The position numbers were made by a program, and so were the translations under genes. The notes beneath the pieces were generated by a model. It saw only the letters and a list, made by a program, of their open reading frames with translations. It made no database searches and had not been told where the DNA came from. Positions 8,526-16,111 of a stretch of DNA of 64,000 bases are shown here, piece by piece. The stretch is from NCBI RefSeq assembly GCF_019704555.1, contig NZ_AP024745.1, positions 1,248,501-1,312,500 on the forward strand. Direction: 5' to 3'. Source of the DNA: Actinoplanes sp. L3-i22 (GTDB lineage: Bacteria; Actinomycetota; Actinomycetes; Mycobacteriales; Micromonosporaceae). Each line of letters begins with the position of its first letter. Within the stretch, counting starts at the first letter, position 1.

Positions 8526-9069
8526 GGCAATGATCCGAACAGGTCGTCACCCGCTCGTGGGTGTGGTTTTCCTCACTTCACTGTGCCGCACCTGGCGTCC
8601 GAGGGAATGTCACGCCATCGGGGAGCGTCACCCTTGCGGGCGAGTGAGATGTGGTGTGGCGTGGCGCATTGTGGCCGATGGTCCCCTCGGCAGGACCGGC
8701 CGGGCGGGGTGCGATCTATTTGATGTTCGCGTTTGTTTCAGGCCCGGCGGACGACGGTCGATGCTGCACGTGAACCCCACGGGCGGAAAACCCGTAATTC
8801 AGGGTGACGAGCGTCGCGGCGCCCAGGTGATGCCCGTCGCTGTGGACGAGAAGAGGCCGATGGTGTTATGAGGCGCGGTACGGGTATCCGTCTATCCGCA
8901 GGACGGTCGCCGAGGGATCTCACTCAGCTACCGCGCACTGGGCTCTCAGGTAAGACCCAGGCATTCGTGACACTTTCGATCAGCCAGCCGGAATCAGCGC
9001 AGGCAGCTATTTGTTACCTAGATGTCAGCACCGCAATGCACGAGCTGCGGACGTTACGGGAGAGGGCTG
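8526..9069. other. leader region upstream of the sigma factor, two doubtful small ORFs
   Basis: About 540 bp with no confident gene. On the plus strand a possible 36-codon frame runs 8761-8871 (ends in a rare TTA leucine codon) and its stop overlaps the ATG of a 71-codon frame at 8868-9083, which in turn overlaps the sigma factor start. AGAGG precedes the second frame. Neither product resembles a known family and coding bias is only moderate. The region must also hold the promoters of the sigma gene and, on the other strand, of the SDR gene. Confidence 0.4.
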
Positions 9070-10071
9070 ATGGACGCAGGTAATGCCCGTAACAGGGTAA
9101 GTGACGGCAATGAGGGGACCGTGGGCAACGTGGAGAAGAGCACCGTGATGCGTACCGACCAGGTCGCCGAGGAGCGCGACCTCGTCGGAGTCTACCTGCA
9201 CGAAATCTCCCGGACGCCGCTGTTGGACGCCGCGCGAGAGGTCGAGCTCTCCAAGTCGATCGAGGCGGGCCTCTATGCCGAGCACCTGCTCGAGCAGGGC
9301 GAGGCGCGCCGCGGCATCAGCCGGGAAGAGCTCGAGCGGATCGTCGCCGAGGGCAGCAAGGCAAAAGACCTGTTCATCCGCGCCAACCTCCGTCTGGTCG
9401 TCTCCATCGCCCGTCGCTACGTGCGCTCCGGCATGCCGATGCTCGACCTGATCCAGGAGGGCAACACCGGCCTGGTCCGCGCGGTCGAGAAGTTCGACTA
9501 CGAGCGCGGCTACAAGTTCTCGACGTACGCGACGTGGTGGGTCCGCCAGGCGATCAGCCGCGCCATCGCCCAGCAGGAGCGCACCGTGCGACTGCCGGTG
9601 CACCTGGTCGAGGACGTCAACCGGATGCGCAACGTCACCCGCCAGCTCGTTCGTGAGCTGGGTGGCGACCCGGAGCCGGAGCAGATCGCGGCGGCCCTGG
9701 GCGTGACCGTGGAGCGGGTCAACGAGCTCACCCGCTGGGCTCAGGACACCGTCTCCCTGGACACTCCGGTCGGCGACGACGGCGACACCAACCTCGGTGA
9801 CCTGGTCGCCGACAGCGACGCGCCGTCGCCCGAGGAGATCGTGCTGAGCGCACTGGAGCGCCAGCGCATCGAGGGCCTGCTGAACCACCTGGACGACCGC
9901 TCGGCCGGCATCATGCGGGCGCGGTACGGCCTGGAGGACGGCCGGGAGCACTCGCTGACCGAGGTGGCCTCGCGCTTCTCGCTCAGCCGGGAGCGGATCC
10001 GTCAGCTGGAGATCCAGGCGCTCGGCCGGCTGCGTGAGCTGGCCCGGGCCGAGGGCCTGCAGGCCGCCTGA
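9070..10071 (+). CDS. RNA polymerase group 2 sigma factor (SigB/HrdB-like)
   Basis: A primary-like sigma-70 factor of about 333 residues that directs RNA polymerase to promoters. Region 1.2 begins LVGVYLHEISRTPLL; region 2 carries NLRLVVSIARRY, LIQEGNTGLVRAVEKFDY and KFSTYATWWVRQAI; region 3 follows, and region 4 has LEDGREHSLTEVA and a helix-turn-helix with LSRERIRQLE. The missing long N-terminal region 1.1 marks it as group 2 rather than the housekeeping factor. I chose the ATG at 9070 because GGGAGAGG lies 5-10 nt upstream; ATG 9148 (GGAGAAG upstream) is an alternative. A strong terminator follows. Confidence 0.92.
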   Translation: MDAGNARNRVSDGNEGTVGNVEKSTVMRTDQVAEERDLVGVYLHEISRTPLLDAAREVELSKSIEAGLYAEHLLEQGEARRGISREELERIVAEGSKAKDLFIRANLRLVVSIARRYVRSGMPMLDLIQEGNTGLVRAVEKFDYERGYKFSTYATWWVRQAISRAIAQQERTVRLPVHLVEDVNRMRNVTRQLVRELGGDPEPEQIAAALGVTVERVNELTRWAQDTVSLDTPVGDDGDTNLGDLVADSDAPSPEEIVLSALERQRIEGLLNHLDDRSAGIMRARYGLEDGREHSLTEVASRFSLSRERIRQLEIQALGRLRELARAEGLQAA

Positions 10072-10091
10072 CCGACCGTCTGACAACGAAA

Positions 10092-10129
10092 AAGAAGGCC
10101 GGCACCCCGCGAGGGGCACCGGCCTTCTT
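10092..10129. terminator. bidirectional terminator
   Basis: Perfect 11-bp inverted repeat AAGAAGGCCGG (10092-10102) with CCGGCCTTCTT (10119-10129), with further CCCC/GGGG pairing in the loop. It lies between the convergent sigma factor and NlpC/P60 genes, has an A-rich run on its left and T-rich sequence on its right, and can serve both. Confidence 0.85.
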
Positions 10130-10152
10130 GCTGTTCCAGGGGTGTCGCGAGG

Positions 10153-11127
10153 TCAGGCCATCCGGCCGTAGCCCACGATGGTCATGATGTTGACCGAACG
10201 GCGGGACACGTCCGCGCCGGCGTGCGGCGCGTCGATGATCATGCCGCTACCGACGTAGAGCGCCACGTGCCCGCTGTAGAACACCAGGTCACCTGCCGCC
10301 GGTGTGAACTCGCTGTTCGAGGCCTTGAAGTAGGCCACCCCGCTGGCGGTCCGCTGACCGGTCGAGCTGTGCGGCAGCGAATGGCCCGCGGCGGCCCAGG
10401 CGGCCATGGTCAGGCCGGAGCAGTCGTAGGAACCGGGACCGGCGTCGCCGAACCCGTACGGCTTGCCGATCTGCTTGTACGCGAAGGTGACCGCCGCACC
10501 CGCGTCGCCGGAGACCTTGGGGATCGCCCCGGTCCACGAACCGGTGCTCTCGGTCGGGCTGCCGTAGACCTCCGTACGCATGTCGTACAGCTTCTCGAGG
10601 TCTTTCTTGTACTTGGTCTTCTGCGCGCTCAGCTCTTTGGTCTGCACGGCCTGCTTGCTCTGCTGAGCCTTAAGGGCCGCCTGCCGATCGGCGAAGGTCT
10701 GGGAGGTCTGCGCGAAGTTGTCGATGTCCGCCTGGTTCGACCGGCTGAGCTGCTCGAGATAGCTCATCCGGTCCAGGAGATCGCTCTGGTTGCTGCTGAG
10801 CATGATCTCCGCCGGACCGACCCGCCCCGTCATGTACGACGAGGTGGCGATCTGCTGCAGCCGCACGGTGGCCGCGTTCTTCGCCTGCTCGGCCGGCTTC
10901 AGCGAAGCGTTCAGCTTCACGATGTCGGCCGCGGTCTTCTTCTGGGCGATGGTGCTCTGGTTGTAGTCCTCGGTGATGTCCTCGAGCTTCTGCTGAGCAG
11001 TCTCGATCTGCTTCTTCAGCTCGGCCTTGGACGGGGCCGCGTGTGCGGCCGTAGCTCCCGACGTGGTGATCGCCAGCGCGGTCAGCGCGACCACCAGCGC
11101 CCGGAGCCTGATTCGGGGGTGTGGCAC
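10153..11127 (-). CDS. secreted NlpC/P60 peptidoglycan hydrolase
   Basis: A secreted cell-wall endopeptidase (324 residues) that should cleave the D-Glu-meso-DAP bond in stem peptides. Residues 1-31 are a Sec signal peptide ending ATAAHA. Residues ~33-180 are a long coiled coil, as in RipA-type proteins, and ~205-324 are the NlpC/P60 domain with catalytic Cys236 (YDCSGLT) and His287 (GHVALYVG). Translation starts at GTG (11125-11127). Its ~220-nt leader contains a c-di-AMP riboswitch, which links hydrolase production to c-di-AMP level as for other actinobacterial cell-wall hydrolases. Confidence 0.93.
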   Translation of the reverse strand: MPHPRIRLRALVVALTALAITTSGATAAHAAPSKAELKKQIETAQQKLEDITEDYNQSTIAQKKTAADIVKLNASLKPAEQAKNAATVRLQQIATSSYMTGRVGPAEIMLSSNQSDLLDRMSYLEQLSRSNQADIDNFAQTSQTFADRQAALKAQQSKQAVQTKELSAQKTKYKKDLEKLYDMRTEVYGSPTESTGSWTGAIPKVSGDAGAAVTFAYKQIGKPYGFGDAGPGSYDCSGLTMAAWAAAGHSLPHSSTGQRTASGVAYFKASNSEFTPAAGDLVFYSGHVALYVGSGMIIDAPHAGADVSRRSVNIMTIVGYGRMA

Positions 11128-11139
11128 TGGTCAGGGGCC

Positions 11140-11262
11140 TTTCTTCCGCTTCTGGCCGCCTACCGGGTTAGCTGACGGGCTCGGGCTCGGAAGAGCGCCC
11201 TACCGCGCGTCGCGCGGATTCGCCCCGGGATAGTGGTTCCCCGGCTCGGCGAGCGACGCGGC
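11140..11262 (-). promoter_or_regulatory. c-di-AMP (ydaO/yuaA) riboswitch
   Basis: Read on the minus strand, the leader contains the conserved ydaO elements in order: CCGGGGAACCACT, then GGGGCGAATCC, a variable GC-rich stem, TAGGGCG, then CCGAGCCCGTCAGCTAACC and GGTAGGCG. This is the class that binds c-di-AMP and, on binding, turns off downstream expression; in actinobacteria it typically precedes NlpC/P60 and Rpf genes, exactly as here. The edges are approximate to about 15 nt. Confidence 0.9.
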
Positions 11263-11351
11263 CCGGGGGTTGGGCCGGCGCCGCCCAGGATTCGGCGGCG
11301 TTGGCCGGCGCCACCGGAGGATTTGTGGCTGCTGACCGAACCAACCGCATC

Positions 11352-11379
11352 AACTTATCGGGGTAGAAAACAAAATCAA
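11352..11379 (-). promoter_or_regulatory. putative sigma-70 promoter of the NlpC/P60 gene
   Basis: On the minus strand a -35 TTGATT (11374-11379) and -10 TAAGTT (11352-11357) are separated by 16 bp, inside an unusually AT-rich patch. Initiation just downstream would give a leader of about 215 nt that includes the whole riboswitch. Confidence 0.5.
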
Positions 11380-11471
11380 GTCCTTGGCGGGTGAATTTTG
11401 CCAATAGTCGTGATTGTGAACTTAATCCCGATAACCGGCTGTTATTCGGCCCGCGCTGTGCGTTATTTCAT

Positions 11472-11795
11472 CTATTCGTTCAGGGCCGGCTCGAGCGCCG
11501 TATTCGCCACCCAACTGCGAGTGACCTTTCGTTCCGCCCAGAACGAGAAGAACGGGATGGTGCCGGCCAGCATCACCAGGACCATCCGGCCGAACGGCCA
11601 CCGGGCGCGCCGGGACAGGTCGAAGGTGAGGAGCAGATAGATCATGTAGAGGAAGCCGTGCAGCGGTCCGATCACCGCGACCACCGTGTCGTTGTCGCCG
11701 ATGTACTTCAGCGGCATGCCGACCAGCACGAGAACGACCAGGAACACGCCGACGATCCAGGCGATGATCCGGTAACGGGTGAGGGCGCCCTGCAC
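11472..11795 (-). CDS. DUF3817 integral membrane protein
   Basis: A 107-residue protein with three likely membrane helices (about 9-27, 38-57 and 70-87) and the conserved GPLHGFLYMIYLL segment of the DUF3817 family. Proteins of this family are short actinobacterial/proteobacterial membrane proteins of unknown function, sometimes related to the membrane part of YdzA-like proteins. It is 15 bp downstream of another small membrane gene on the same strand, so they are probably cotranscribed. Confidence 0.82.
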   Translation of the reverse strand: MQGALTRYRIIAWIVGVFLVVLVLVGMPLKYIGDNDTVVAVIGPLHGFLYMIYLLLTFDLSRRARWPFGRMVLVMLAGTIPFFSFWAERKVTRSWVANTALEPALNE

Positions 11796-11810
11796 GGTGG
11801 GGGTCTCCTT

Positions 11811-12236
11811 CTAGCTTGTGGCGGTGCGGTAGTCGGCGGGGCGGGCTCCGGGGTGCTCGGCCAGCCAGGCCAGGTAGTCGTTGTAGGCGTCCAACTCCGG
11901 GTCGGTGGCGGCGGCCTCGGCCGGGCGCACGGCGACCCGGACCGGGCGGCCCAGGGTGATCGGGGCGCCGGGCTCGCGCGCCGGGGCCACGACGGGCTCC
12001 TCGGCGGGCTCGGCGGGGGCCGGTGCGGGCCCGCGGCGGAACAGCTGGATCTCGCGGATCCAGATGAACACCACGAAGCCGGCGAAGACCGGCCACTCGA
12101 ACATGTAGCCCCAGCTGAGCGAGTTGCCCCCGGTCGCCCGGCTGAACTGCCACCAGCCCAGCCCCAGGCAGCCCGCGGTCAGCACCAGCGCCAGGAGATG
12201 CCGGGCGATCCATGCCGGCGTCCACAGCCCTCTCAT
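11811..12236 (-). CDS. small membrane protein of unknown function
   Basis: A 141-residue protein with two hydrophobic segments near the N-terminus (about 9-28 and 42-58), followed by [15 protein letters not shown], a proline/alanine-rich linker, and a C-terminal conserved-looking block [17 protein letters not shown]. The ATG at 12234-12236 is preferred over an upstream in-frame start because the protein then begins directly with [13 protein letters not shown] and the first helix. The final YNDYLAWL segment is common in actinobacterial SURF1-neighbour membrane proteins, but I do not recognise a function. Confidence 0.7.
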   Translation of the reverse strand: MRGLWTPAWIARHLLALVLTAGCLGLGWWQFSRATGGNSLSWGYMFEWPVFAGFVVFIWIREIQLFRRGPAPAPAEPAEEPVVAPAREPGAPITLGRPVRVAVRPAEAAATDPELDAYNDYLAWLAEHPGARPADYRTATS

Positions 12237-12317
12237 GCCCACGAGACTACCGGCGGGTTTGCTGATCGCCCGCAGGGGCAAGCGTCAACACACCGGACAT
12301 CGAAGGGACCCCCACCC

Positions 12318-12833
12318 ATGACCAGCTTGCCGCAGAAGGCCGCCGAGGTGGCCCGGGCCTACGCACCGCACGAGCACCGGCCGCTGGGCGGGTACCTGGC
12401 CGCCATGGGCGCGTTCGGCGCGCTCGCGGCGAGCCTGGCCGCCGCCGCCAGACTCACCGGCCGCCCGGTCCCGGAGCGCCCTGCCCTCGCCGACGTGGCG
12501 CTGCTGTCGCTCGCCACCCACAAGCTCAGCCGGTTGATCGCCAAGGACTCGGTGACCAGCCCGCTGCGGGCGCCGTTCACCCGCTACACCGAGCCGGCCG
12601 GGGCCGCCGAGCTCAACGAGGAGGTCCGGGACTCCGGCAGCAGCCTCAAGCACGGCATCGGCGAGCTGATCACCTGCCCGTTCTGCCTGGCCCTCTGGGT
12701 GGCCACCGGGCTGACCGGCGGGCTGGTGCTGGCGCCGCGGCTGACCCGGCTGGTGGCGACCGTGCTGACCGCCACGGCCGTCTCGGACTTCCTGCAGATG
12801 GCCTACTCCGTAGCGAAGGAAAAGGCCGAGTAG
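12318..12833 (+). CDS. DUF1360 domain protein
   Basis: A 171-residue protein with three or four hydrophobic segments and the DUF1360 hallmark: LATHKLSRLIAKDSVTSPLR followed by a region with CPFCLALW (Cys pair) and a C-terminal helix. The family is found in Bacillus sporulation-related and actinobacterial membrane proteins; function unknown. The ATG at 12318 has GAAGGGA about 9 nt upstream. It is divergent from the small membrane gene at 12236. Confidence 0.8.
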   Translation: MTSLPQKAAEVARAYAPHEHRPLGGYLAAMGAFGALAASLAAAARLTGRPVPERPALADVALLSLATHKLSRLIAKDSVTSPLRAPFTRYTEPAGAAELNEEVRDSGSSLKHGIGELITCPFCLALWVATGLTGGLVLAPRLTRLVATVLTATAVSDFLQMAYSVAKEKAE

Positions 12834-12845
12834 TGCGGGTTTGGC

Positions 12846-12861
12846 TGTGACCCAGGTCACA
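12846..12861. promoter_or_regulatory. CRP-type palindrome
   Basis: TGTGACCCAGGTCACA matches the CRP/FNR consensus TGTGA-N6-TCACA in all ten fixed positions. It lies 13 bp after the stop of the DUF1360 gene and upstream of a gene-free stretch that ends in an intrinsic terminator. Confidence 0.6.
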
Positions 12862-12872
12862 ATCACTCCTGG

Positions 12873-13055
12873 AATCATGAGCGGGTGCCGAAGGTTATCA
12901 ACGGATGCCGGTGTGCCCAGTGTCCCCGGGCCTCACCTATCGCCTGCACGGAATACCAGTTCGGCTGGAGCCGTGTTGAGCCTCTCGCCGCGAGGCGACC
13001 TGCACACCGGCATCTACTTGGTCCGGCCCCCGGGAACTCCCGGGGGCCGGATCTG
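12873..13055 (+). ncRNA. candidate CRP-controlled small RNA
   Basis: Between the CRP-type palindrome (12846-12861) and the intrinsic terminator (13022-13051 plus U-rich tail) there is no convincing coding frame; the only long one (64 codons from 12885) runs through the terminator stem. An internal hairpin GCCTC/GAGGC lies near 12980-12996. The arrangement would give a transcript of roughly 170-180 nt. The 5' end is a guess and no family is recognised. Confidence 0.3.
13022..13051 (+). terminator. intrinsic terminator
   Basis: GC-rich stem (13022-13034 pairing with 13039-13051, TCCGGCCCCCGGG type) followed by TCTGTTTTC on the plus strand. No annotated plus-strand gene ends nearby except DUF1360 190 bp upstream. 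Confidence 0.75.
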
Positions 13056-13148
13056 TTTTCAGGCGCCGACTGGGTTTAAACGGACAAGACCCCCCGATCG
13101 GGGCACCGAACCGCGCCGTCTCCGGATCGACATGGCAGTATCCGTCGG

Positions 13149-13988
13149 GTGTCAGTACCGCAACGTCGCGTACCGGCCGCACAGCGCGGCACCCGGTCCC
13201 GCCGGCGCGTCACCCCCGGTGGTGTGACCCCGCCCGGCCCGGCCCGAAGGCTCGTCGCCGCCGGTCGGCCACGGCACTCCGGCGCCGCTCTGCTCGGCCT
13301 CCACGGGCCGCACCCGGTCGAGCTGGCCGGGCTGCTGCACGAGGTCAGCGTGCGGTTGCTGACGTCCGACACGGTGACCCAGGCGCTCCACCGCCTCGCC
13401 GCGCTCGCGGTCGGCGCGCTGCCCGGCGCGGTCCGCTGCTCGGTCGCGCTGATCACCGAGGGCGGCCCGGTCACCGTCGCCGCCGCCGGCTCCGCGGGGA
13501 AGACCTCCGACACCGTGCAGTACGCCGAGGGTGCCGGCCCCGGGCTGGAGTCCGCCCGCACCCGCACCCTGATCACCTCGGCCGACCTGGGCGCCGACGA
13601 GCGCTGGCCGGAGCTGACCGAGGCCGCCCGCGCGGACGGCATCGGCGCGGTCTTCGCCGTCCCGCTGGACGTGCGCCGGCACGCGGTCGGCGCGCTCAGC
13701 GTGTGCCTGGCCACCCCCGGCGAGATCGGCCCGGACCTGCTGCTCACCGCGATGGCGATGGCCGGGCAGGCCGAGGTGCTGCTCGGCGAGCTGCACCGGC
13801 GCGAGGCGCTGACCGAGGGCGCCGCGGTGGACCGTGCGGTCGGCGTGATCATCGCGCAACGCGGCTGCGGCGTGCAGGAGGCCTATCGGATCCTGCACGA
13901 CTCCGCCCAGCGCCTCGGCCTGGACCGGGTCACGGTCGCCGAACGCCTGGTCGCCGCGGCCGCCCGGGAACGTCAACCGAGTTCGTAG
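13149..13988 (+). CDS. GAF and ANTAR domain regulator
   Basis: A 279-residue cytoplasmic regulator. About residues 55-200 form a GAF domain (small-ligand or redox sensing), and ~205-275 an ANTAR RNA-binding domain with the typical RAVGVIIAQRGCGVQEAYRILHDSAQ helix region (positions split: RAVGVIIAQRGC and EAYRIL). ANTAR proteins bind paired hexaloop hairpins in nascent RNA and prevent termination. The GTG at 13149 gives a ~45-residue disordered N-terminus; a later GTG could be the true start. The 3' end is followed by degenerate repeats of its own last ~50 bp. Confidence 0.85.
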   Translation: MSVPQRRVPAAQRGTRSRRRVTPGGVTPPGPARRLVAAGRPRHSGAALLGLHGPHPVELAGLLHEVSVRLLTSDTVTQALHRLAALAVGALPGAVRCSVALITEGGPVTVAAAGSAGKTSDTVQYAEGAGPGLESARTRTLITSADLGADERWPELTEAARADGIGAVFAVPLDVRRHAVGALSVCLATPGEIGPDLLLTAMAMAGQAEVLLGELHRREALTEGAAVDRAVGVIIAQRGCGVQEAYRILHDSAQRLGLDRVTVAERLVAAAARERQPSS

Positions 13989-14085
13989 CCGTGGTGACGC
14001 ACCTGGTCGCTGCGGCGGGCCGGGCATGTCAGCCGAGTGCGTAGCGCCCGGTTGCCGCGGCGACCCATGAGCGTGTAGCGCCTGG
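13944..14085 (+). repeat. degenerate tandem repeat of the ANTAR gene 3' end
   Basis: The last ~50 bp of the GAF-ANTAR gene and its stop region (from CGCCTGG at 13944) recur at 14000 and, shortened, at 14045, with a further stub at 14079. Shared blocks are CCTGGTCGC(C/T)GCGGC, GTCA(A/G)CCGAGT and CGTAGC. The spacing shrinks from 56 to 45 to 34 bp. Confidence 0.6.
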
Positions 14086-14104
14086 TGGTGGCACTGTTCG
14101 GGGC

Positions 14105-14160
14105 TGTGGACCGAGCTCGTCGGTTATCCACACCAGGAGGTTGTCCACAGGCCATCCACA
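14105..14160. promoter_or_regulatory. cluster of DnaA-box-like sequences
   Basis: Three boxes in the same orientation within 37 bp: TTATCCACA (14124-14132), TTGTCCACA (14141-14149, the preferred Streptomyces-type box) and CCATCCACA (14152-14160), plus a one-mismatch box CGGTCCACA on the other strand (14105-14113). They lie in non-coding DNA. No dnaA or dnaN gene is near, so this is not the replication origin; it could titrate DnaA or regulate locally. Confidence 0.5.
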
Positions 14161-14196
14161 TGATCTTGGCTGGCTCCGGGACAATGGTCGTGGGGC

Positions 14197-14229
14197 CGCC
14201 CCCCTTGGGAGGGCGGGGGCTTTTTTTTT
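14197..14229 (+). terminator. strong intrinsic terminator without an obvious gene
   Basis: CCGCCCCCC pairs with GGGAGGGCGG (one bulged A) and is followed by nine Ts (14221-14229) on the plus strand. The nearest plus-strand gene ended 209 bp earlier. The T-run overlaps the stop codon of the minus-strand gene at 14228. Confidence 0.75.
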
Positions 14230-14866
14230 AGATGCCGTCGCCGCCGGCGAGTTCGAGGACGATGCTGACCGAGCCGTCGTGGCCCTGGCCGACCGACGTG
14301 CACAGTTTGCGGCGGTCGACGAGCAGGCCCAGCCGGTGGCAACCGTCGGCGTGGCGGGACGCGATGTGCCGGCGGACCTCGGCGGCCAGGTCGGCATCGG
14401 ACTGGCCGGGGCGGCCGGTGACCCGCACGTAGGTGATGCACGTGGCGTTGCCGCAGGCCTCGCGCCCGGTGGGACCCTCCTGGACACCTCGGAGGCCGTC
14501 CGGGAGCGGCAGGACGCCGTCGGGTGCGGGCGCCTCGGTCACCCGCTGCTCCACGAGCAGGAGCACCGGGCCGCCGGCGCAGCAGAGGACGGCGTTGAGG
14601 GCGGCCAGGACGACGATCGGCCACTTGTTCGGCCGGTGGTCGGCGTGCCGGGTGTACTGCCGGCGGCCCAGGACGATGATCAGAGTGGCGACCGGCAGAG
14701 CGGCGGCGATCAGGTCCCACTTCAGGACCGGGACGAGCCGGCTCAGCAGCAGGGCCGCCGCGGCCCAGATGAGCAGGGCCGCGGCCGTACGGTTCCGGAT
14801 CCGGCCCGGGCGGGACGCGAACGCCCACACCGCCGACGACACCACGAGCACGATCAATTGCGGCAC
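14228..14866 (-). CDS. membrane protein of unknown function with extracytoplasmic C-terminal domain
   Basis: A 212-residue protein beginning at GTG (14864-14866, GGTGA about 9 nt upstream). Four hydrophobic segments (about residues 3-16, 25-38, 46-62 and 78-98) are followed by a soluble ~110-residue domain with three cysteines (CGNATCITYV and RKLCTSVG) and a final VSIVLELAGGDGI strand. No family recognised. The longer upstream open frame is low-complexity and overlaps the ABM fragment, so it was excluded. Confidence 0.6.
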   Translation of the reverse strand: MPQLIVLVVSSAVWAFASRPGRIRNRTAAALLIWAAAALLLSRLVPVLKWDLIAAALPVATLIIVLGRRQYTRHADHRPNKWPIVVLAALNAVLCCAGGPVLLLVEQRVTEAPAPDGVLPLPDGLRGVQEGPTGREACGNATCITYVRVTGRPGQSDADLAAEVRRHIASRHADGCHRLGLLVDRRKLCTSVGQGHDGSVSIVLELAGGDGI

Positions 14867-14897
14867 ACGGTGATCGTCACCGATCCGGTCAAGGTCG

Positions 14898-15030
14898 TTA
14901 CTTGGTGACCTCGTGGATGACCTCGAACTCCAGGAGGCCGGCGCCGGTGGCGACGGGCTTGGCGCGTTCGCCGGAGTGGGCCGCCTTGGCGCTGCTCTGG
15001 GACCAGTTCTGGACGGCCTTCTCGGGTTCC
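14898..15030 (-). pseudogene. 3' fragment of an antibiotic-biosynthesis-monooxygenase (HmoA-like) gene
   Basis: The minus strand encodes the C-terminal ~43 residues of the ABM protein whose intact copy lies at 16006-16317: QNWSQ(S/G)SAKAAHSGERA, then KPVATGA(G/S)LLEFEVI. A 54-bp block (14941-14994) is identical to 16058-16111. The first ~60 codons of the gene are missing and upstream sequence is unrelated, so it cannot make the protein. Confidence 0.75.
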
Positions 15031-16111
15031 CGCCCGCGCCGTAGTAGTTGTGTTCCGTGAGGGCCTTGAGCCATCCGGCCGTCCAGTTTCGGTGCGGCCT
15101 CGGCGGCGCGGATGTGACATGGTGACGCGATGATCGACGGTCGGGCCGGGCTGGAAACCGTGCTGCGGCAGATCGCCCGGCCAACGGGTGAGCACAGCGA
15201 TATCGCGCCGACGGTCACCGCGCTGGTGGCCAGCGGTGACACCAGCCTGGTCCCGGCATTGAACGGGGCGCTCGAAAGATTTCTCGAGGAGGAGAACTCC
15301 TACGGTCGTGACGTGATCGCGGAGATCCTGGCGGGAATCGAGTACGAGGCGGCGTTACCCACACTGCTGCGAGCCGCCGCCCGCGATCTCGGAGATGACC
15401 AGGACAGCCTGCGCTCGCACATCACTGATCTGCTTGACGGCGACCCGGCGGCCTGCCGGCCCGCGGTGCTCGCGCTCGCCGACGATCGGTCTTCCGCGCT
15501 GCGCAAGACCGCGCTGTGGGCGCTCGGGCACGTGGTGGAGATCGAGGATCTTGAGCGGCTGGCGGCGGCCGCTGCGGACGTCGATCCGGAGATCCGGTGC
15601 CTGTCGCTTGCCGCGCTCGCCGAGGTGAGCCTTGATGAACGGGTGTTGGCCCTGATTGTTCGAGCCCTTGACGACGCCGATCCGCGGGTGCGGTCGTCAG
15701 CGGTCAGGGCACTCGGTTACCGCCGTCGCGTCGACGTGCTGCCACTCCTCGTCGAGCTCGTCACCGATCCGGTGCCCGACGTGCGGGCTCAGGTTGCCGG
15801 TGCCCTCGGCAACCTGAGCGGCGACGTCGTGGAGCCGGCGTTGAGGCGGCTTCTCGACGATCCTGATCTGAGTGTGCGCGGGTCTGCCCGCCGGGCGCTC
15901 GCGGCGATCGGCCGGCCGGTCCGGTCGCGACCGTCGTGGCGGCTGTTCTTCGAGGGCGTTCGGACGTGGCGGGAGTTCTACCGCTGGCCAACCGTGTAGG
16001 TGTCGCTACTCGGCGGGCTTCTCAACGTGCTGGATGACCTCGAATTCGAGGAGCGAAGCGCCGGTGGCGACGGGCTTGGCGCGTTCGCCGGAGTGGGCCG
16101 CCTTGGCGCTG
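14941..16111. repeat. direct repeats flanking the HEAT-repeat gene
   Basis: Two directly repeated ABM segments, about 130 bp each with a perfectly identical 54-bp core (14941-14994 and 16058-16111, 1117 bp apart), bracket the HEAT gene at 15130-15999. Recombination between them would remove one copy and the whole HEAT gene. The near identity implies a recent event. Confidence 0.75.
15130..15999 (+). CDS. HEAT-repeat protein
   Basis: A 289-residue protein composed of HEAT/PBS-lyase-type helical repeats; at least five units are recognisable, for example SSALRKTALWALGHV, DPEIRCLSLAALAEV, DPRVRSSAVRALGYR, VPDVRAQVAGALGNL and DLSVRGSARRALAAI. Such proteins are binding scaffolds rather than enzymes; the partner is unknown. 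No signal peptide. It stands alone on the plus strand between two copies of an ABM gene sequence, suggesting it arrived by insertion/duplication. Confidence 0.82.
   Translation: MIDGRAGLETVLRQIARPTGEHSDIAPTVTALVASGDTSLVPALNGALERFLEEENSYGRDVIAEILAGIEYEAALPTLLRAAARDLGDDQDSLRSHITDLLDGDPAACRPAVLALADDRSSALRKTALWALGHVVEIEDLERLAAAAADVDPEIRCLSLAALAEVSLDERVLALIVRALDDADPRVRSSAVRALGYRRRVDVLPLLVELVTDPVPDVRAQVAGALGNLSGDVVEPALRRLLDDPDLSVRGSARRALAAIGRPVRSRPSWRLFFEGVRTWREFYRWPTV

Noticed and set aside
8868..9083. 71-residue gene before the sigma factor as a confident CDS
   Set aside because: No recognisable homology and overlaps the sigma start; reported only as a possible leader ORF.
12841..13227. 128-codon plus-strand ORF after DUF1360
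   Set aside because: No ribosome binding site, mixed composition, and it reads through the strong terminator hairpin at 13022-13051 and into the next gene.
14105..14160. Chromosomal origin (oriC)
   Set aside because: DnaA boxes are present but too few and no dnaA, dnaN or recF is adjacent.
14228..15184. 318-residue version of the minus-strand membrane protein
   Set aside because: The extra N-terminus is low-complexity and overlaps the ABM fragment in another frame; GTG 14866 is the better start.
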